From Bacillota bacterium (GTDB lineage: Bacteria; Bacillota; Clostridia; Christensenellales; Pumilibacteraceae), in the NCBI GenBank assembly GCA_009787385.1, contig WRGC01000007.1, positions 1-52,718 of the forward strand: a DNA stretch of 52,718 nucleotides. Reading direction: 5' to 3'. The notes beneath the pieces were generated by a model. That model ran no database searches and was not told the DNA's origin. It worked only from the letters and a program-made list of their open reading frames with translations. This document shows, piece after piece, positions 1 through 7,913 of the stretch (positions within the stretch are counted from its first letter, which is position 1; every line of letters begins with the position of its first letter). The position numbers were made by a program, and so were the translations under genes.

Positions 1-167
1 GTATGTATGTATGTATGGTACTATACATGTGTAGTTTACATATTTTCATTGATGATTTTGATTTAAACTAAATATATAGGATTTTGGCATATATGTATGG
101 ATTTTGTATGCTTTTGTCTATTGAAATCACAATTGGTATTTTAAAATTGATTATTTGATACTTATAT
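1..167. other. Upstream region of the sugar ABC operon
   Basis: This stretch has no gene. It opens with four tandem GTAT units (1-16) and is AT-rich. A possible promoter for the first gene is TTGGTA (133-138) and GATACT (157-162) with an 18-bp spacer. The -10 would lie only 5 bases before the ATG at 168, and no Shine-Dalgarno sequence is visible. The promoter call is weak. Confidence 0.35.
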
Positions 168-1670
168 ATGAGTGAATATCTTATACAAGCTAATGGATTA
201 GTCAAGGCTTTTTCGGGCGTGAGAGCTTTGAAAGGGGTGCAGTTCGAACTCAAGAAAGGTGAAGTTGTAGCTCTTTTGGGTGAAAATGGTGCGGGCAAAT
301 CCACTATGGTTAAGATTTTTAGTGGAGTGCATCAAAGAGATAGTGGCGAACTTAAGTTGTTTGGTGAGACTGTTGAATATCATGATTCAAAAAATGCCAC
401 TAGACTTGGCATTGCTATGATACACCAAGAGCTAAATATGTGTGGGCATCTTAGTATTGCAGAAAATATATTTTTGGGTAGAGAACCACTGAAAGGTATA
501 TTTGTAGATAGAAAAAGAATGCGTAAAGAGACAAGAGAGATTTTGTCAAAGCTCAACATAGACTTGGACCCTGACCAAACTTTGGACGAATTGGCAGTCT
601 CTATGCAACAAATGGTTGAGATAGCCAAGGCATTGTCACTAAATTCTAAAGTACTTATTATGGACGAACCTACTTCAGCTTTGACAGAAGCTGAAGTAAA
701 AAAGTTGTTTGAAGTAGTCAATCAGTTGAAATCTGAAGGGGTAGGAATAATTTATATAAGTCACCGTCTTGATGAATTGCAACACATAACTGACCGCATT
801 ACAATAATGAGAGATGGCGAGTATGTCTCAACGCACAATTTTGAAGATGTAACAATTGATGAGATGGTTGCTAAGATGGTTGGTAGAGAAATTACTGAGA
901 AGTTCCCGCATATAGAGACCGAAGTTGGTGATGTAGTATTGAGTGTCAAGGGTTTGAATGCGGGTAGGCTTGTGAGAGATATTAGTTTTGAACTTAGGCA
1001 AGGAGAAATTGTGGGTATTGCGGGTTTGATGGGAGCGGGGCGGACTGAGTTGAGTAGGGCGTTGGTTGGTATAGACCCACATTCTAGTGGTGAAGTAGTT
1101 TTGGAGACAAGACAAATAACAATCAACAAGCCTAAAGATGCTATAAAAGCAGGGATAGTACTAGTACCTGAAGACCGCAAGAGAGATGGTTTGGCAGTGA
1201 GATTGAGTATTAGAGAAAATTTGGCATTAGCCAATTTGGATTCTATAACCAACAAGCTTGGATTTGTAAAACCTAGAGCAGAAAAAGGTCTTGTAAAGAC
1301 TTCTGTAGAAGCTTTGAGAATCAAGATAGCATCGCCCGAACAAGACGCACAAGGTTTGAGTGGTGGCAATCAACAAAAGGTGGTAGTAGCCAAGTGGCTA
1401 GCACGCAATTTTAGAGTAATAATATTTGACGAACCTACAAGAGGGATAGATGTTGGGGCAAAAGTAGAAATTTATAACATAATTAATAAGCTCAAAAAAT
1501 CAGGTATAGCTGTCTTGATTATTTCTAGCGAACTCCCCGAAGTTATGGGGATGTCTGATCGTATCTTGGTTATGTGTGATGGCAAAATGACGGGTGAGTA
1601 CAGTAGGGCAGAAGCCACTCAAGAAAAGATTATTGCAAGTGCAACAAGATTTGACAAAAAAATTGGATAA
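168..1670 (+). CDS. mglA: Sugar ABC importer ATP-binding protein (MglA/RbsA family)
   Basis: This is the double-ATPase subunit of a carbohydrate uptake (CUT2) ABC importer. It energises uptake of a monosaccharide such as galactose, glucose or ribose from the cytoplasmic face of the membrane. It is 500 residues, the usual length for MglA/RbsA. The first nucleotide-binding domain has Walker A GENGAGKS (38-45), a relaxed signature (VSMQQMVEIAKAL) and Walker B LIMDEPTSAL. The second has the family's degenerate Walker A (GLMGAGRTE, lacking the lysine) but a good signature, LSGGNQQKVVVAKWL, and FDEPTRGIDVG. Permease and binding-protein genes follow, so this is one operon. The substrate cannot be read from the sequence, and the mgl symbol is by family only. 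The start at 168 fits homologues although there is no clear ribosome binding site. Confidence 0.9.
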   Translation: MSEYLIQANGLVKAFSGVRALKGVQFELKKGEVVALLGENGAGKSTMVKIFSGVHQRDSGELKLFGETVEYHDSKNATRLGIAMIHQELNMCGHLSIAENIFLGREPLKGIFVDRKRMRKETREILSKLNIDLDPDQTLDELAVSMQQMVEIAKALSLNSKVLIMDEPTSALTEAEVKKLFEVVNQLKSEGVGIIYISHRLDELQHITDRITIMRDGEYVSTHNFEDVTIDEMVAKMVGREITEKFPHIETEVGDVVLSVKGLNAGRLVRDISFELRQGEIVGIAGLMGAGRTELSRALVGIDPHSSGEVVLETRQITINKPKDAIKAGIVLVPEDRKRDGLAVRLSIRENLALANLDSITNKLGFVKPRAEKGLVKTSVEALRIKIASPEQDAQGLSGGNQQKVVVAKWLARNFRVIIFDEPTRGIDVGAKVEIYNIINKLKKSGIAVLIISSELPEVMGMSDRILVMCDGKMTGEYSRAEATQEKIIASATRFDKKIG

Positions 1671-1790
1671 TTTGAGTGAGAGTATTTTTGAATATTGCTT
1701 GTAATGAGTGTAGTTTGTGAGTTTGTTGATTGAATATTGTAATATATAGAGTGGCTTAATTATCCTTAAATAAAGGGCATAAAAACTAAT

Positions 1791-2852
1791 ATGGAAAACA
1801 AATCGCCGGTATTAAATTATTTTAAAAATACATGGAATGCTAAGGGTGTAAAGCAAATTATTAGTGTTTTGGTTGGTACTTTAGTACTAGTTGTTGTTTT
1901 TGCTAGTATCAATCCCAACTTTGTCAACAATCTCAATATTAGAAACATGATTAGAGAGATGGCTCCATATATTGTGATTGGGATAGGACAAGGGTTTGTA
2001 CTAATAACTGGCAATATTGACTTGAGTATAGGCTCGGTATATGGTGCAAGTTCTATGATATCGGCAAGTTTGATGGCTAACAATGGGGTATCACCTATTT
2101 GGGCTATTTTGATTGCTTTGCTAGTATCTGTTGTTATTGGATTTGTAAATGGACAGTTGGTATCAAGATTCAAATTGCCACCATTTATTGCTACTCTTGG
2201 CACTATGTTTGTTGGGCGTGGGATAGCATACATGGCAAACAATGCTAGACCTACAGACAATATAAGTGTTGGTATAGGCAAAGAAGTGGCAGATGGTTTT
2301 CAAAAATTTTTTTATGGAAGTACTTTTGGTATTTTGAGTTCTACTATTTTGATTGCTTTGGTAGTATGGGTGATTGCGTGGTTGTTTTTGTCTAAAACCA
2401 AATATGGTAGGCATGTTTATGCTGTTGGAAGCAACAAAGAAGCAGCAAAGTTGTCGGGTGTCAATGTGGGTTCTACTACAACCATGGCATTTATGATTAG
2501 TGCATTTTGTGCAGGATTTGCTGGTATTATTGGTGTTGCACAAACTAGTTCGGGGTCTTTAGGTGCAGGTACAAGTTATGAAATGTATGCCGTTGCTGTG
2601 GCGGTAATTGGTGGAATTAGTACGCTAGGTGGTGCGGGGCTTTTGCAAGGTGTGATTGTGGGGTCTATGATGTGGGTTGTTTTGCAAAGAGGACTTACTT
2701 TGATAAATCTCAATGATAGTTATCAAATGATACTGTTGGGATTTGTAGTTGTGATTGCGGTAGGTGCTGATGTATTGATGAGAAAATTAGGAGCTAACAA
2801 GCAAAAAAAGTTGACATTAAATGATGGCAACAAGTTGAGAGATTCTAGTTAA
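1791..2852 (+). CDS. mglC: Sugar ABC importer permease (MglC/RbsC family)
   Basis: This is the integral membrane subunit of the CUT2 sugar importer, of which two copies form the channel. It has 353 residues with about eight to ten hydrophobic segments, the first at about residues 23-42. The family hallmark is near residues 70-85: GQGFVLITGNIDLSIGS, matching the GQ-x-FVLLTGGIDLSVGS stretch of RbsC/MglC proteins. A second conserved region, AVAVIGGISTLGGAG, is at about 270. It lies 120 bp after the ATPase gene with an AAAGGG motif about 10 bases before the ATG. The N-terminus is about 20 residues longer than RbsC. It is expected to work with the ATPase before it and the binding protein after it. 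Substrate is unknown. Confidence 0.9.
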   Translation: MENKSPVLNYFKNTWNAKGVKQIISVLVGTLVLVVVFASINPNFVNNLNIRNMIREMAPYIVIGIGQGFVLITGNIDLSIGSVYGASSMISASLMANNGVSPIWAILIALLVSVVIGFVNGQLVSRFKLPPFIATLGTMFVGRGIAYMANNARPTDNISVGIGKEVADGFQKFFYGSTFGILSSTILIALVVWVIAWLFLSKTKYGRHVYAVGSNKEAAKLSGVNVGSTTTMAFMISAFCAGFAGIIGVAQTSSGSLGAGTSYEMYAVAVAVIGGISTLGGAGLLQGVIVGSMMWVVLQRGLTLINLNDSYQMILLGFVVVIAVGADVLMRKLGANKQKKLTLNDGNKLRDSS

Positions 2853-2875
2853 TAGATATACTTAAGAAAATAGAG

Positions 2876-2946
2876 ATTGTACAATGAGCAAGTTATCAAT
2901 AATAAAATACAAACAATCTTAATTTACTCTATTATTTGTATAATCC
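2876..2946 (+). mobile_element. Internally deleted MITE-like element (copy 0, orientation A)
   Basis: About 71 bp joins the left end of the repeat family (TTGTACAA, then AATAAAATACAAACAATC) directly to its right end (TTAATTTACTCTAT, then TTTGTATAATC). The whole central part with both hairpins is missing. Both termini can be aligned to full-length copies, so this is a deletion derivative, not an unrelated AT-rich spacer. It lies 24 bp after the permease stop codon and splits the importer operon between permease and binding protein. Confidence 0.65.
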
Positions 2947-3041
2947 TAGAAAATAAGTATACCACAAAAACTCAACATTTGGTTTATTAAAATTTGTTAA
3001 TAAAATATATTAAATATTTAGGGGAAACCCAAGGAGAAATT

Positions 3042-4085
3042 ATGTCAAAAATTAATAAAAAAATTTCAATGCTAATTGTATTGATTCTTTGCCTAACTGT
3101 AGCTAGTTTTGTACTAGTTGCTTGCAAAGCATCTAACAAAGAAAAAGTGTATCTAATCACAATGGACGGTACAGATGAGCATTGGGTAAGAGTACACAAA
3201 GGAGCTAAGGAAGCATACGATGCAGCTACAGACAAAAACTTTGACTTTGAGTGGTCTACACCAACTGAAGGTAATGGTACAAATGACAAACAACAAATTG
3301 CACTTATTGAGCAAGCAACAGCCAATAATGCTAAAGTAATTATTTTGGCAGCTGCTGTAAGTCCTGATGCAACTGCTAATGCGGTCAAAGAAGCTATAGG
3401 TAATGGTGTTAAGTTTATTTATGTAGACAGTCCAGCATCTGTTACGGGTGATGGAATTATTCAAACTGTAAAAACTGACAATGAAGCGGGTGGATATCAA
3501 GGTGGAAAAGAGTTAGTAAAAAGATTGAAAGAAAGTAGTAAAGAAGAAGAATTAAAAGGAAAAACAATTCAAATTTATCTTCCTGATGCAACTGCGGGAG
3601 TGCTTTCAAGAGCTGCTGGATTCAAAAAAGCGGTAGAAGAAGATGAATTTAAAACACAACAAGAAGAATCAGGAAAAGAACCTAAAGATACTCAAGACAA
3701 AGCAAATGCTTTGATTACAGATGATAGTATAGTTGCTTTTTATGGGGTTAATGAAGGTACAACAGTAGGTATAGGAAATGCCATTAAGGAAAATAAAGGA
3801 ACAACCAAGGTAGGAGCAGGGTTTGATGCTTCTAGCAATATTGACTCACATTTGAAAGATGGTAGCTTGCTTTTTACTGTTCAACAACAACCTGATGTCA
3901 TGGGAAAAACAACAATGGCTACAGCAATCAAGTTTATGAATGGTGAAGATATGTCTTCTATCAACAAAGATGTGGCAACAGAAACAGTAATACACGACAA
4001 AGACAATTTGAGAGTGTCAAATATGCATTTGTCTAGTACAAACAATTTTTGGTATGCGTTGCCAATTAGAAAAGATGTAGCATAA
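3042..4085 (+). CDS. mglB: Sugar-binding lipoprotein of ABC importer (MglB/RbsB-like)
   Basis: This is the extracellular solute-binding protein (periplasmic-binding-protein-like type I fold) of the importer encoded upstream. It is 347 residues. The ATG at 3042 is chosen because AAGGAG lies 7 bases before it; a longer reading from 2994 has no such site. The N-terminus is a lipoprotein signal: basic start, hydrophobic core, then lipobox LVAC with Cys28, so it should be lipid-anchored on the outer face of the membrane. The mature part has the alternating pattern of type I sugar-binding proteins, for example YLITMDGTDEHWV, VIILAAAVSPDA, FIYVDSPA and the late GVNEGTTVGIGNAI hinge region. Gene order ATPase-permease-binding protein is reversed from E. 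coli mglBAC. A terminator follows at 4122. Confidence 0.88.
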   Translation: MSKINKKISMLIVLILCLTVASFVLVACKASNKEKVYLITMDGTDEHWVRVHKGAKEAYDAATDKNFDFEWSTPTEGNGTNDKQQIALIEQATANNAKVIILAAAVSPDATANAVKEAIGNGVKFIYVDSPASVTGDGIIQTVKTDNEAGGYQGGKELVKRLKESSKEEELKGKTIQIYLPDATAGVLSRAAGFKKAVEEDEFKTQQEESGKEPKDTQDKANALITDDSIVAFYGVNEGTTVGIGNAIKENKGTTKVGAGFDASSNIDSHLKDGSLLFTVQQQPDVMGKTTMATAIKFMNGEDMSSINKDVATETVIHDKDNLRVSNMHLSSTNNFWYALPIRKDVA

Positions 4086-4121
4086 TTTGATTGCATATTA
4101 CAAAACAATAAAGAATATAAC

Positions 4122-4155
4122 AAAGAAAGACTTAAAAAACTAAGTCTTTCTTTTG
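4122..4155 (+). terminator. Rho-independent terminator of the sugar importer operon
   Basis: A 13-base arm AAAGAAAGACTTA, loop AAAAAC, and matching arm TAAGTCTTTCTTT end in a short T tract, 37 bp after the binding-protein stop codon. The repeat element at 4182 lies beyond it. Confidence 0.85.
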
Positions 4156-4181
4156 CATAATCAATCAAGTACGACTGACGA

Positions 4182-4373
4182 GATTGTGCAACGATAGTAT
4201 TATTAACAATAGAATACAAACAATCAACGATACTAGCGTTATTCTTTTTTGACGCCAAAAAAGAACCCAAAAAGCATTTGGGGGGGGGCGAATTCAAACC
4301 CCCGAACGCTTTAATGTTGATTTTATTTAAGGTTAATTCTTTCTATCTTCATGTACTCTATTTGCACACTCCT
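4182..4373 (+). mobile_element. MITE-like element, copy 1 (orientation A)
   Basis: Full-length copy. The left end is GATTGTGCAA and the right end TTGCACACTC. The interior has the TTCTTTTTTG / ACGC / CAAAAAAGAA hairpin and a G/C-rich tract. It is flanked by the direct repeat TGACGA (4176-4181 and 4374-4379), a likely target-site duplication. Confidence 0.8.
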
Positions 4374-4384
4374 TGACGACTATC

Positions 4385-4454
4385 AGTGTCAAATATGTTG
4401 ACACTATTGTTAAATTATGTTATAATAAATATTATTAATTGATAATTATTATCA
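4385..4454 (+). promoter_or_regulatory. ahpF promoter with Fur/PerR-family box and a second inverted repeat
   Basis: A consensus promoter is visible: TTGACA (4398-4403), exactly 17 bases, TATAAT (4421-4426). About 14 bases downstream is a perfect 7-1-7 inverted repeat, TGATAAT-T-ATTATCA (4440-4454), identical to the B. subtilis Fur box consensus and two symmetric positions away from the PerR box. A separate inverted repeat, AGTGTCAA-5-TTGACACT (4385-4405), covers the -35. Repression by a Fur-family regulator is inferred. Confidence 0.85.
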
Positions 4455-4482
4455 TTAATATATTAAAGAAGGTAGAGTATTT

Positions 4483-6021
4483 ATGATTTTGGAACAAGAT
4501 ATAATAGAACAATTAAAGGGATATGTGGATTTGATTGAAAATCCCGTTGTGTTGGGGATTCACGCTGACCCTAGTGGAAATGTACAAGTAGAAGAGTTTG
4601 CAAATGAAGTTGCTGCACTTTCTAGCAAAATTAGTGTTGTTCAAAAACAACATGATAGAGTAGGGAGTTTTAGTATTGATACGCCTGACAAGGTTAGTGG
4701 AATTGTTTTTGCTGGACTTCCTTTGGGGCATGAGTTTGGTAGTTTTGTAATGGCATTGTTGCAAGTATCAGGTAGACCTCCAAAAATAGAAGAAAATCAA
4801 TTTAAGCAAATTGCAAGTATCAAGCAAAATATGAAGTTTGTCACTTATGTTTCTTTGAGTTGTCACAATTGTCCTGATGTAGTTCAAGCTCTCAATATTA
4901 TGAGTTTGCTAAATGACAATATTAGTCATACCATGGTAGAGGGTTCTAGCTATCAAGATGAAGTTAATCAAAAAAACATCTTGGCAGTACCATCAGTAAC
5001 ACTCAATGGCAACGAATGGCACAATGGTAGAATGACTCTCAAAGATGCTTTGACCAAATTGGGCGTAGGAGTGGATTTGACTGAGTTGAATAGCAAGGGT
5101 ATATTTGATGTGCTTGTTATTGGCGGAGGACCAAGTGGCAGTACAGCTGCCATTTATGCTAGTCGCAAGGGTATCAAGACGGGTATAGTTAGTCAAAATA
5201 TAGGTGGACAAATTTTGGATACTTTGGGGATTGAGAATATCATAGGAACAAAGTATATAGAAGGACCACAGTTTGCGGCAGCATTGCTAGAACATATTAA
5301 GTCATATCCTATAGATATTATAGATAGCCAACAAGTAGAAAAGGTATCCAAAGTTGGCGACATTGTACAAGTAGAGTTGTCCAATGGTGCAAAGTTGCAA
5401 TCCAAGTCCATAGTAGTCGCAACAGGTGCAAAGTGGCGTGAGATAGGTGTGCCTGGTGAGAAAGAGTTTAAGGCAAAGGGGATATCATTTTGTCCGCACT
5501 GTGATGGACCACTTTACAAAGGTAAGGATATTGCTATAATTGGGGCTGGCAATAGTGGGCTAGAAGCCGCTTTGGACTTAAGTCCAATAGTTAAGTCAAT
5601 AACTATTATATATCATGGTGACAAACTAAAGGGCGACAAGTTGCTACAGGATAGGTTGGCAAAATGCTCAAATGTTAAAATAATATTAAAAGCCAAAACA
5701 ACTAAGATAGATGGAGATACTAGTGTAAAAAGTCTAAATTATATAGATATTGAGACCAACAAAGAGTTGACTCTTAAAGTTGATGGTATTTTTATATTGA
5801 TAGGATTAGTGCCAAGTACGGGATTCTTAAAGGAAAGTGGTGTCAATTTGAATCCAAGAGGTGAAATTGTTGTAGACCGCATGGGAGCTACCAATGTGGC
5901 GGGAATATATGCCGCAGGTGATTGTACAGATTGTGTATACAAGCAAATAGTTGTAGGATTGGGTGGTGGTGCAACAGCTGCTTTGAGTGCTTATGACTAT
6001 ATTCAAAGATTGGGAGTATAG
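4483..6021 (+). CDS. ahpF: Alkyl hydroperoxide reductase subunit F (AhpF)
   Basis: AhpF is the flavin-dependent NAD(P)H reductase that passes electrons to the peroxidase AhpC in peroxide detoxification. This protein is 512 residues (E. coli AhpF is 521). The N-terminal double-thioredoxin-like domain has its redox motif CHNC at residues 127-130 in the typical setting SLSCHNCPDVVQALN. The FAD-binding motif GGGPSG is near residue 211. The reductase-domain CPHC is at 337-340, followed by the pyridine-nucleotide motif GAGNSG. The C-terminal FAD signature is GIYAAGDCTD. The start is supported by AGAAGG 10 bases upstream. No ahpC is adjacent, so its partner must be encoded elsewhere. The promoter carries an exact Fur-type box, consistent with iron or peroxide control. 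Confidence 0.93.
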   Translation: MILEQDIIEQLKGYVDLIENPVVLGIHADPSGNVQVEEFANEVAALSSKISVVQKQHDRVGSFSIDTPDKVSGIVFAGLPLGHEFGSFVMALLQVSGRPPKIEENQFKQIASIKQNMKFVTYVSLSCHNCPDVVQALNIMSLLNDNISHTMVEGSSYQDEVNQKNILAVPSVTLNGNEWHNGRMTLKDALTKLGVGVDLTELNSKGIFDVLVIGGGPSGSTAAIYASRKGIKTGIVSQNIGGQILDTLGIENIIGTKYIEGPQFAAALLEHIKSYPIDIIDSQQVEKVSKVGDIVQVELSNGAKLQSKSIVVATGAKWREIGVPGEKEFKAKGISFCPHCDGPLYKGKDIAIIGAGNSGLEAALDLSPIVKSITIIYHGDKLKGDKLLQDRLAKCSNVKIILKAKTTKIDGDTSVKSLNYIDIETNKELTLKVDGIFILIGLVPSTGFLKESGVNLNPRGEIVVDRMGATNVAGIYAAGDCTDCVYKQIVVGLGGGATAALSAYDYIQRLGV

Positions 6022-6063
6022 TCAATTGCATAATGTAGGGTAATGATTGATAGCGGGGGTAAA

Positions 6064-6215
6064 GCGTACAAAGATTGGATATTTACAATATAATAGAAAC
6101 AATCAACAAAATAGGCGTTATTCTTTTTTGACGCCAAAAAAGAATCAAAAAAGCTATTGGGGAATCCCCCCAAACCCCCGAACGCTTTAAGGTTGTTTTT
6201 ATTCCTTATTGAAGA
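6064..6215 (+). mobile_element. MITE-like element, copy 2 (orientation A, right end decayed)
   Basis: It starts 42 bp after ahpF with GCGTACAA and has the intact TTCTTTTTTG / ACGC / CAAAAAAGAA hairpin and the GGGGAATCCCCCC region ending CGAACGCTTTAAGG. The right terminal repeat is not recognisable, so this copy looks truncated or diverged. The end coordinate is approximate. Confidence 0.7.
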
Positions 6216-6392
6216 TTATATTTTATCAAAGTTGGAAATTTTTCTATATAGTTATTATTTGTAAGTAAAATAAACAACATATGCTAGGATACTTTGTGTT
6301 ATCTAGCATTATTTTGCTACAAATTGATGTGAAAATATGTAAAATATATCATGTAACAATGTCATGATATATCCAAAATTTGACAAATATGC

Positions 6393-6464
6393 TTGACAAA
6401 ACTACATGCATGTAGTAAACTACATGCATGTAGTAAACTACATGCATGTAGTAAACTACATGCA
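6393..6464 (+). promoter_or_regulatory. Array of 16-bp palindromes overlapping a promoter
   Basis: Three exact tandem 18-bp units (6399-6416, 6417-6434, 6435-6452) and a partial fourth (6453-6464) each contain the perfect palindrome ACTACATGCATGTAGT. The first unit is preceded by TTGACA (6393-6398); 17 bases later is TAAACT, so the first palindrome fills the -35/-10 spacer. This is the layout of a multi-site operator upstream of the exported-protein gene at 6575. A second possible -10 (TATAAG, 6500-6505) lies closer to the gene. The binding protein is unknown. Confidence 0.6.
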
Positions 6465-6574
6465 AAAAATATATCTTGTAATAAATAAAAAACACTTTGT
6501 ATAAGGGGGGCAAAGTGTACAATTCGCAAATAGATTTTGTTGTGTGTATTTTCTATAATAAAGGAGAAAATATT

Positions 6575-7540
6575 ATGAAACAAGCAACGAGGTCTGTACT
6601 TGTCAATAAATTGAGTAAGTACAAAAAATTGTTGGTACTGTCTATGGTTTTGGCATTGTCAATAAGTGCAATGCTAGGCGTTGTGACATACAATACTAAT
6701 GTAGCTCAAGCAAGTGAGTTGACAGTACAACAAATGGCAACAATAAAAGCCAAACAAGATTTTGCCAAATATCACTTAGACAATGCTCCTAGACTTACAA
6801 AGTCACAATTATCCAATCGTGAAGATATGTTTTATGAGATTGTTAGAGATGACAATTTGAATGAAGTAGACAAAGAGTTGTTGCTTAATCAATTTGGTTA
6901 TTATACATTTGAAGTTCAGGGGACAAAACAGTCTAGATTTGATACAAGTGATGTTGTTTTTAGTCCAGTTAAAATAACTTTTGATTCTGTATCAAATACA
7001 TGGATTTTGAATAGCAATTTTGCTCTTAATAATTTGCCATCATTTAATTTGGGTTTAAATTGGCCGAATGTAGGTGACGAATATAGTTATGGTAGCAATG
7101 ATTATGCTGGAATATTGTTGCAAGGTACTTATGGTGATAGCAATGGATTGTCAATAGTATCTGGTGGAAAGCTTACTGTAGTAAGTGCACATTCATCAAT
7201 AGCTAACAAAGACTACTACAATAGAGATGCTAATGTTGAGTCTAGATATGGTGCAGTATATCCATATAGAGATTATCACAGAATTACTGGAGTGGGTTTT
7301 CTTGCTTTGACATATTCGTATACTTACAATACATTGGGTTCGTATGTTTCTGTAGTGTACAATAGCAATTTTGCAAATATGCATGGCAATGCTGTAGTTT
7401 ATTATGGTCATACAAGGGAAGATGTTTATATCACTGGTGTTGGTGTAGGAGTGGTAGATATAAGTATCTCTTGGTCTAAAAGTAGTGGATATTTTGATAT
7501 AATGAGCAATAGTGATACTCCGTTCAAAATGTACCAATAA
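6575..7540 (+). CDS. Exported protein of unknown function
   Basis: A 321-residue protein that I cannot assign to a family. The start at 6575 is chosen for the strong AAGGAG 9 bases upstream; an upstream in-frame start at 6497 lacks such a site. The N-terminus is a long signal peptide: a basic region rich in Lys, a hydrophobic core at about residues 19-38, and a likely cleavage after AQA near residue 46. The mature protein has a short helical-looking N-terminal part rich in Lys and Gln, then a region dominated by Tyr, Ser, Asn, Gly and Val with alternating hydrophobics (LTYSYTYNTLGSYVSVVYNS), suggesting beta structure. There is no anchor, so it is probably released. The palindrome array upstream suggests tight regulation. 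A long inverted repeat follows at 7580. Confidence 0.8.
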   Translation: MKQATRSVLVNKLSKYKKLLVLSMVLALSISAMLGVVTYNTNVAQASELTVQQMATIKAKQDFAKYHLDNAPRLTKSQLSNREDMFYEIVRDDNLNEVDKELLLNQFGYYTFEVQGTKQSRFDTSDVVFSPVKITFDSVSNTWILNSNFALNNLPSFNLGLNWPNVGDEYSYGSNDYAGILLQGTYGDSNGLSIVSGGKLTVVSAHSSIANKDYYNRDANVESRYGAVYPYRDYHRITGVGFLALTYSYTYNTLGSYVSVVYNSNFANMHGNAVVYYGHTREDVYITGVGVGVVDISISWSKSSGYFDIMSNSDTPFKMYQ

Positions 7541-7579
7541 GAATTGTTGTACAATAAAAGTTTTAGCTTAAAGTTGATA

Positions 7580-7641
7580 ATTGTCATTGTAAGTGTAGTG
7601 AGATATTTTGCAAATTGCCAAACTACACTTGCAATGACAAT
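7580..7641 (+). terminator. Long inverted repeat after the exported-protein gene
   Basis: Two arms of about 20 bases, ATTGTCATTGTAAGTGTAGT (7580-7599) and ACTACACTTGCAATGACAAT (7622-7641), pair almost perfectly around a 22-base loop, which itself contains TTTGCAAATTGCCAAA. It probably marks the transcript 3' end, but no clean T tract follows, so a protective or processing hairpin is also possible. Confidence 0.55.
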
Positions 7642-7655
7642 AATATTATTATAAA

Positions 7656-7869
7656 GAGTGTAAAAATAGAATACATTAATATGTAAAAGAAGTAACAACT
7701 TAAATAAAATCTACCTTTTAAATAAAATCAACCTTAAAGCGTTCGGGGGTTTGGGGGGATTCGCAACCCCCCAAATGCTTTTTTGGTTCTTTTTTGGTGT
7801 CAAAAAAGAATAACTCTTGTTTTGTTGATTGTTTGTATTCTATTGTTAATAATAACTACTTGTACACTC
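7656..7869 (-). mobile_element. MITE-like element, copy 3 (orientation B, internal duplication)
   Basis: Full-length copy from GAGTGTAAAAATAG to TTGTACACTC with both hairpins. It is longer than the others because the segment TTAAATAAAATC-ACCTT is duplicated in tandem near 7698-7737. ATAAA is found on both flanks, but this is too short to call a target duplication. Confidence 0.8.
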
Positions 7870-7913
7870 TCATAAAAACAAATCAATTTTAGATATACTC
7901 CCCAATATTACAT

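Noticed and set aside
4200..4297. Minus-strand reading frames over the repeat elements, for example 3881-4297 and 9667-9957
   Set aside because: They encode repeat-derived peptides or are shadows of genes on the + strand.
6399..6464. CRISPR array
   Set aside because: The units are contiguous 18-bp copies with no variable spacers, and no cas genes are present.
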